A stretch of DNA of 9,783 nt from Thermoplasmata archaeon (GTDB taxonomy: Archaea > Thermoplasmatota > E2 > DHVEG-1 > B18-G2): contig JAGHAD010000045.1 in the NCBI GenBank assembly GCA_021161685.1, forward strand, positions 1 to 9,783, written 5' to 3'. Under the pieces are notes generated by a model. That model saw nothing but the letters and a program-made list of their open reading frames with translations, made no database searches and had not been told where the DNA came from. Positions 6,283-9,783 of this stretch are shown one piece after another. The position numbers and the translations under genes are program-made. The stretch's first letter is position 1. The number at the start of each line of letters is the position of its first letter.

Positions 6283-7523
6283 TTCTGTCCCTTGAGTACA
6301 TTTTTTAACAAAGGCAGAAACTTTTTGATATAGATACTTTCTATGGAATACTCCTTTAAAATCCTTCTAAATAACCTCCCTTGCTTTGATTTGTTGACCA
6401 ATTCCATTATCTTTTCGGCAATTTTCTCCGGAGAATCTTTCAAGCTAAACATTTCCACATCTCCTTTTCCTATCTCCTTGAAAGAATCTATGTCAGAGCA
6501 CAGCACGGGTACTTTTAACAGGCCAGCCTCCAGAAGGGGTATTCCAAATCCCTCATGGAGGCTTGGAAGGAATAGAAGATCCGATATAAGATAGAAGTCC
6601 ATCGTGCTGATCAAATCCGCATGCAAAACAGAACCATCCTTCAACTTGTAACCCGCAAGGAAAACGATGTCTTTTCCAACTCCCTCCTTATTAGCAAGTT
6701 CGATCAATCTCCTTTTATAATCTCTGCTTCTCTCATCGTGCGGATCATGAGCACCTGTTATGATCAGGGAAACATTCAGGTTCCTTTCCCTCAAGGATTT
6801 CAGAACCTTTATGGAGAGCTCCACATTCTTTCTTGGATGTAACCTGCATGGTTGGAAAATGAGCAAGTCCTTTTTCAACAGATCCATCTCTTCAATAACC
6901 TTCACGGAAAGCGGAGACATTTTTAAGAAATCTTTTGGGTCGATACCATCAGAAATCACCTCAATACGCACCTTCTTGCGGTAAAGCTTTTGAAAAAGTT
7001 TTTTTCTGTACTCTGAAATGGTGACGTAGTGAATATTTGGATTCGCTTCCTTTAAAATAGACCAAAGTTCTGTATCAAGGTATCTAGGGTAATCTTCATA
7101 GAAATATGGTGAATCATGATTCCATGCAATGATAGGTATAATTTTTTTATCCGCCAAGCGGTGAAGAGCGTATGTTAGGGCTAAATTGAAATGCATGGAG
7201 AGAACGTTATGAGCTATGAGTATATCAAAATTGGCGAGCGTTTCTTCTAAATAATTGCATATTCTTCCCGCTAGCTTTTCCAAGTTTCTTCTTTCTCCTT
7301 TTCTTGCTTCCTCATTTGCTTTGTCTACTTCTGCATTGGTGGAACTCAGAAGAGGATTTATCTCGACCTCGCATCCTTCTAGAAATTTATCGCCATCTCC
7401 AGCAAAGACTTTAACGGTGTGGAAATGCTCCCTTAAAACTTTTGCCTGTCGTCTTATCATCTCTTCTACTCCACCAACCACCGGAGGGCAAGAGTAATGC
7501 AAGATGGCTATTCGGGCTTCCAC
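6279..7523 (-). CDS. GT4-family glycosyltransferase
   Basis: This is a GT-B fold, family 4 type glycosyltransferase that would move a sugar from a nucleotide sugar to an unknown acceptor in the cytoplasm. From GTG 7523 it has 414 residues. The N-terminal strand and glycine loop (RIAILHYSCPPVVGGVEE, about 4-21) are typical acceptor-domain features. AWNHD (133-137), ISDGID (190-195), the donor-domain opening FQPCRLHPRKN (223-233) and the E-x7-E motif EGFGIPLLE (324-332) complete the set. The frame stays open to 7667, but those 48 extra residues are the antisense of the convincing N-terminus of the divergent gene and do not resemble a GT4 start, so I reject them. The promoter is not clear: only a weak AAAAGTAC is found about 24 nt upstream. 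The MFS gene overlaps its stop, and a sequon-rich surface protein follows. A role in a glycolipid, polysaccharide, compatible solute or glycoprotein pathway is possible. Confidence 0.9.
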   Translation of the reverse strand: MEARIAILHYSCPPVVGGVEEMIRRQAKVLREHFHTVKVFAGDGDKFLEGCEVEINPLLSSTNAEVDKANEEARKGERRNLEKLAGRICNYLEETLANFDILIAHNVLSMHFNLALTYALHRLADKKIIPIIAWNHDSPYFYEDYPRYLDTELWSILKEANPNIHYVTISEYRKKLFQKLYRKKVRIEVISDGIDPKDFLKMSPLSVKVIEEMDLLKKDLLIFQPCRLHPRKNVELSIKVLKSLRERNLNVSLIITGAHDPHDERSRDYKRRLIELANKEGVGKDIVFLAGYKLKDGSVLHADLISTMDFYLISDLLFLPSLHEGFGIPLLEAGLLKVPVLCSDIDSFKEIGKGDVEMFSLKDSPEKIAEKIMELVNKSKQGRLFRRILKEYSIESIYIKKFLPLLKNVLKGQK

Positions 7524-7548
7524 CCTTTCTGAGAACGATGCAGTACTT

Positions 7549-8139
7549 TTGAAGGTTACGGTAAAGAAGTTTGATCCTAATACAGGACTAACTAGAGAAA
7601 TTGTAGGGAGGATGAATATTAATGAGGCTTTGGAACTGAAACATGAAATAGAGAGTATTTTGCTCACTCCGGGTCATCCAAATGAAAAGATGGAACTCAT
7701 TCTCCTCTTGCTGGAGAAAGATTTTCCAGAGCTAACTTGCTCCTTGAAAGGGGAATTAGGAAGATTAGCCAGATTAAATCCAGTAGATGCCGTACTCAAT
7801 CCCCTCTCCGTGGTGATAATATTTACGCTTTCTTCATTGGTTGCCATAGGAATGATTCCAGTATATTGTGATTATTTTGAGATTCCTCCATGGGGTCCAA
7901 TCAATATCATGGGATATAATCTTTCTCTCCTGCTTGAACTAAGCATATGTTTGTTGATAGCTCCTATCTATGGCTTTGGATCGGTGTTAACGGCTGGTCT
8001 TTTTGGTATACAGGCAATACCATTTGCGGGATTCATCGGCTTTCTCCTCGGCTTCGCAGGTATGAATACCATAAATCAACTTCAATCTGTAATCGAACGA
8101 TACTTTGCAAGGAAATCCTTGTTAACGTTTATGAAGTGA
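7549..8139 (+). CDS. Unrecognised protein, soluble N-terminus and membrane C-terminus
   Basis: I do not recognise a family. From TTG 7549 the product has 196 residues. The first 80 or so are soluble, opening with a strand-like KVTVKKFDPNTGLTREI and a helical, charged stretch. After RLNPVDAVLNPL there are about three hydrophobic segments (roughly residues 86-106, 123-141 and 145-172), glycine-rich in the last, and then a short basic tail. The start is uncertain. An ATG at 7504 gives 211 residues but would overlap the first codons of the divergent glycosyltransferase. An ATG at 7612 has GGGAGG immediately before it, too close to act as a Shine-Dalgarno. No TATA-like element stands 25 nt before any of the three. 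The last 58 bp overlap tsr3 in antisense, which is unusual. The reading frame is long and its protein is compositionally sensible, so I believe it is a real gene. Confidence 0.65.
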   Translation: MKVTVKKFDPNTGLTREIVGRMNINEALELKHEIESILLTPGHPNEKMELILLLLEKDFPELTCSLKGELGRLARLNPVDAVLNPLSVVIIFTLSSLVAIGMIPVYCDYFEIPPWGPINIMGYNLSLLLELSICLLIAPIYGFGSVLTAGLFGIQAIPFAGFIGFLLGFAGMNTINQLQSVIERYFARKSLLTFMK

Positions 8140-8555
8140 TAGCTCCACTTATACAGTTCAGATATCTTCTTGGCCTGATCCTCTTTTCCTATTATGTAAA
8201 GCGTTGCTATGAAAGCTTCCAAAGTGCTTAGCCTGAATGGTTTACCATAATTAACTGGATTAACTGCAATGAGAAAGGGTAAAGCCCTATGATTTTTAAA
8301 CGATCTAAGCTTATGAAAAACTTCCTTAACTTTCTTCCATGAACAATCAACTGCTAGAATTCCGTATTTTTCAGCATAAAACCTGTCCGAAGGGGAACAT
8401 ATTCTATCAGCCAGAGGATTTAAGATGATGGCTTTTCTCGGTATCTTTCTTATTTCCTTAACAAATTCTACATATCCAAATCTTTTCAGCTTTCTTGCAG
8501 TGCATTTCTTTGGATCGTCGTCATTTGTATGATACACGAGCAACCTGATGTCCAT
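8082..8555 (-). CDS. tsr3: Tsr3, rRNA aminocarboxypropyltransferase
   Basis: Tsr3 transfers the 3-amino-3-carboxypropyl (acp) group of S-adenosylmethionine to N3 of a (methyl)pseudouridine in helix 31 of small-subunit rRNA, a late step in ribosome maturation. The fold is SPOUT-like. The 157-residue length is the compact archaeal form, without the eukaryotic C-terminal extension. Family motifs are DPKKCTARKL (14-23), DCSW (70-73), LPFLIAVNPVNYGKP (92-106), LSTLEAF (109-115) and KWSYHF (136-141). The ATG follows the Taw2 stop with no gap, and AGGTGG at 8561-8566 lies 5 nt upstream as a strong Shine-Dalgarno, so the start is secure. It is the last gene of a three-gene operon. Its 3' end overlaps the convergent plus-strand gene by 58 bp, within the last 18 codons and the stop. 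Confidence 0.94.
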   Translation of the reverse strand: MDIRLLVYHTNDDDPKKCTARKLKRFGYVEFVKEIRKIPRKAIILNPLADRICSPSDRFYAEKYGILAVDCSWKKVKEVFHKLRSFKNHRALPFLIAVNPVNYGKPFRLSTLEAFIATLYIIGKEDQAKKISELYKWSYHFINVNKDFLAKYRSITD

Positions 8556-9383
8556 TCATTCCACCTTTATATCAAGAACGACATGATCTATACCTGGAGC
8601 ATACGATTTTACTACTTTCTTGTAAACTACTTCAAATTCTTTTTCAGACAGATATCCCCTTATCTTATCCATAACATAATCTGGAAATTTATCTCTTGGA
8701 CAAAGGCAATGGAAGTGAATTATGCCCTTACTCTTAAGCGATTCAAGAGCTATTGGTAGAAATTCATGGGTTTTGTTTAAGTAGCCCATTATAACCCTGT
8801 TGGCAACCCCCTTAGGTGTAACACACCTGTTATCCCCAAGTATGGGCTCTACCCTATCGTTAACCCTGTTCAAAGTGATGTTCTTGCAAAGGTATCTGAA
8901 AGCAAGGGGATTCTTCTCAATCGCATAAACCATTCTTGGATTGCAGTAAACCGCAATAGGGAGAGAAAAATAGCCTATGCCCGCGAACATGTCCACAACC
9001 ACCTCATCCTTACAATTCAATTTTGACATCCTTATCCTTTCGCTCATGTTTCCAGAAGAGAACATCAGCTTGGATGGGTCAAGGCTGTACTTGATGCCAT
9101 TCTCTACGTGCAAGGTCTCGGTATTTTTACTACCGTAGATGAGCCTAACCTGCGGCTCTCGATAGATGCCTTTTATCCCTCCTATTTCTTGTAAAACGCT
9201 CTTACAATTTAAAACCTCAGCATACGTTTTTGCAATGGTTTCTGCAAAGGGCTCGAGCTCCTTTTTTAATTTCAACACAAGAATGTCTCCAATTTTTTCC
9301 CACTTTTTAGGAAGGAGGTCCACGAGGTTTCCAGGGATGAAATTAGAAGTCTTCTCTTTTATCTCTTCAAACGGCGTCTTCAT
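8556..9383 (-). CDS. taw2: Taw2-like wyosine aminocarboxypropyltransferase (Trm5/Tyw2 family)
   Basis: This 275-residue protein is a class I (Rossmann) SAM enzyme of the Trm5/Tyw2 family acting at G37 of tRNA. Motif I is VVDMFAGIGYFSLP (129-142), followed by AIEKNP (154-159), GDNR (183-186) and SYAPGIDHVVLD (260-271). The active-site stretch reads RVIMGYLNKTHEFLP (196-210). True Trm5 methyltransferases carry an NLP-type sequence here, whereas MGY is characteristic of Taw2. I therefore call it the enzyme that transfers the acp group of SAM to 4-demethylwyosine in archaeal tRNA-Phe, not a methyltransferase. The N-terminal region (IGDILVLKL; ELEPFAETIAKTYAEVL; IGGIKGIYREP) matches the family. 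The ATG is 1 nt after the zinc-finger gene's stop and tsr3 follows directly, so the three genes are one transcript. A Trm5 function is the main alternative. Confidence 0.86.
   Translation of the reverse strand: MKTPFEEIKEKTSNFIPGNLVDLLPKKWEKIGDILVLKLKKELEPFAETIAKTYAEVLNCKSVLQEIGGIKGIYREPQVRLIYGSKNTETLHVENGIKYSLDPSKLMFSSGNMSERIRMSKLNCKDEVVVDMFAGIGYFSLPIAVYCNPRMVYAIEKNPLAFRYLCKNITLNRVNDRVEPILGDNRCVTPKGVANRVIMGYLNKTHEFLPIALESLKSKGIIHFHCLCPRDKFPDYVMDKIRGYLSEKEFEVVYKKVVKSYAPGIDHVVLDIKVE
8561..8566 (-). promoter_or_regulatory. Shine-Dalgarno sequence of tsr3
   Basis: AGGTGG on the minus strand, inside the last codons of the Taw2 gene, is 5 nt before the tsr3 ATG at 8555. It supports separate initiation on an operon-internal cistron and fixes the tsr3 start. 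Confidence 0.7.
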
Positions 9384-9384
9384 T

Positions 9385-9582
9385 TTACTCTATCCATTCT
9401 ATGTCAAGTAGTTTTCTCAAGTCCTTTCTCTTTCCTTTCCATTCGGCAACAACCTTGCTGGATACACAGTTTGTACAGAGACCCAAGATGTTGAAGTAAC
9501 ATGAGCTACAAACCTTTTTTCCGCATTTTATACATGTAAAGCTTGCCTTTCTTTTTCTGCATATCTCGCAGACATTGCTCAC
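9385..9582 (-). CDS. Small eight-cysteine zinc-finger protein (HIT/B-box-like)
   Basis: From GTG 9582 this is a 65-residue protein with eight cysteines at 5, 8, 17, 20, 25, 28, 36 and 39. The spacing is C-x2-C-x8-C-x2-C-x4-C-x2-C-x7-C-x2-C. That is enough for two zinc ions in a cross-brace arrangement, and the segment SFTCIKCGKKVCSSC resembles HIT-type and B-box fingers, with Cys in place of the usual His. A basic, helix-prone tail (EWKGKRKDLRKLLDIEWIE) follows. The longest ORF begins at ATG 9594, but the TATA-like element is centred only 11 nt before that codon and 23 to 24 nt before the GTG. Leaderless initiation at GTG therefore fits better. It heads the operon with Taw2 and tsr3, so a role in RNA modification or ribosome assembly is plausible but unproven. 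Its function is otherwise unknown. Confidence 0.82.
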   Translation of the reverse strand: MSNVCEICRKRKASFTCIKCGKKVCSSCYFNILGLCTNCVSSKVVAEWKGKRKDLRKLLDIEWIE

Positions 9583-9600
9583 TTTCAATAACATAACTGA

Positions 9601-9609
9601 GATTTATAC
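9601..9609 (-). promoter_or_regulatory. TATA-like element of the zinc finger-Taw2-tsr3 operon
   Basis: GTATAAATC on the minus strand is the best TATA match in the window. It begins just after the stop codon of the right-edge membrane protein and is centred about 24 nt before the GTG at 9582, supporting that start and a separate operon. Confidence 0.6.
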
Positions 9610-9783
9610 TTAAAACTTCTTCCTATGTAGGTAATTCGCCACTATGTGAAAGGCTGGAGAGAGAATGAATATCACTAAGAGATGAAGGGGAGTAAATGCT
9701 CTTAGAAACCAGTTGTATGGAGTAAATCCAAAAAGGGGGAGAATGGACCCAAAAATAAAAGAGAAAAAAAAAGGCCAAGAAAA
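9610..9783 (-). CDS. Membrane protein, C-terminal end (cut by right edge)
   Basis: Reading the minus strand from the window's last base gives an open frame of 57 codons ending in TAA at 9610-9612. The peptide begins with a hydrophobic, Phe-rich stretch (FSWPFFFSFIFGSILPLFGF). It continues with a short polar loop (TPYNWFLRAF) and a second hydrophobic helix (TPLHLLVIFILSPAFHIVANYL), and ends in the basic tail HRKKF. This is the pattern of the last two helices of a polytopic membrane protein with a cytoplasmic C-terminus. The family cannot be told from this piece. A nine-T run on the coding strand (9764-9772) falls inside the frame and reads cleanly through it. The stop lies immediately before the promoter of the zinc-finger operon. 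Confidence 0.7.
   Translation of the reverse strand, partial: FSWPFFFSFIFGSILPLFGFTPYNWFLRAFTPLHLLVIFILSPAFHIVANYLHRKKF

Noticed and set aside
7524..7667. 48-residue N-terminal extension of the glycosyltransferase
   Set aside because: GT4 proteins start at the RIAILHYSCPP strand. The extension is antisense to the credible N-terminus of the divergent gene and shows no signal-peptide or domain logic.
9583..9594. ATG start of the zinc-finger gene
   Set aside because: It is only about 11 nt from the centre of a strong TATA-like element, so the transcript would probably start after it.
9764..9772. Nine-base homopolymer as a transcription terminator
   Set aside because: It lies inside an open reading frame on the minus strand that continues to a stop at 9610, and encodes part of a membrane helix.
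1..9783. tRNA, rRNA, CRISPR array, transposase or inverted-repeat ends
   Set aside because: Looked for on both strands by eye; no cloverleaf, spaced direct repeats or IS-type gene found, and almost all sequence is accounted for by genes.

Overview
The window is archaeal. Diagnostic genes are the large subunit of the replication clamp loader (RFC-L), archaeal-type RNase HII, a Taw2-like wyosine enzyme and Tsr3. The DNA is AT-rich with much ATA, AGA and AGG codon use, which fits a thermophilic lineage, but I cannot name a taxon from the sequence alone. Genes are packed tightly, many within 0 to 50 bp of each other, and I see no rRNA, tRNA, CRISPR array or insertion sequence.

Layout, left to right. 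(1) Minus strand, 1-1782: a LuxE-like acyl-adenylating enzyme is followed 12 bp later by the N-terminal part of an MFS permease that runs off the left edge. (2) 1831-4337, information processing: rnhB (minus) and rlmH (plus) diverge from a 50-bp region, and rfcL follows rlmH from its own promoter. (3) Minus strand, 4334-7523, cell envelope: a GT4 glycosyltransferase overlaps an MFS permease by ATGA, followed by a secreted or ectodomain-bearing single-pass membrane protein with six N-glycosylation sequons. (4) Plus strand, about 7549-8139: an unrecognised protein with a soluble N-terminus and a hydrophobic C-terminal half; its 3' end overlaps the next gene antisense. (5) Minus strand, 8082-9582: a small eight-cysteine zinc-finger protein, Taw2 and Tsr3 form a tight operon. 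(6) Right edge: the C-terminus of a membrane protein on the minus strand.

One regularity resolves several start codons. Six genes have a TATA-like element centred 24 to 27 nt upstream of a plausible start codon, as expected for leaderless transcripts: the LuxE-like gene, rnhB, rlmH, rfcL, the sequon-rich membrane protein and the zinc-finger gene. For four of them this start is shorter than the longest ORF and agrees with the usual N-terminus of the family or with promoter position. rnhB and rlmH appear to share one TATA element lying midway between their starts. Two operon-internal genes, the left-edge MFS gene and tsr3, instead have clear Shine-Dalgarno sequences.

Functionally, the right-hand operon is the most suggestive part. 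Taw2 (tRNA-Phe) and Tsr3 (small-subunit rRNA) are unrelated in fold, but both transfer the 3-amino-3-carboxypropyl group of S-adenosylmethionine to RNA. They are co-transcribed with a HIT/B-box-like zinc finger of unknown role. The LuxE-like gene without a visible LuxC partner, and the glycosyltransferase/permease/sequon-rich protein cluster, are secondary points of interest.
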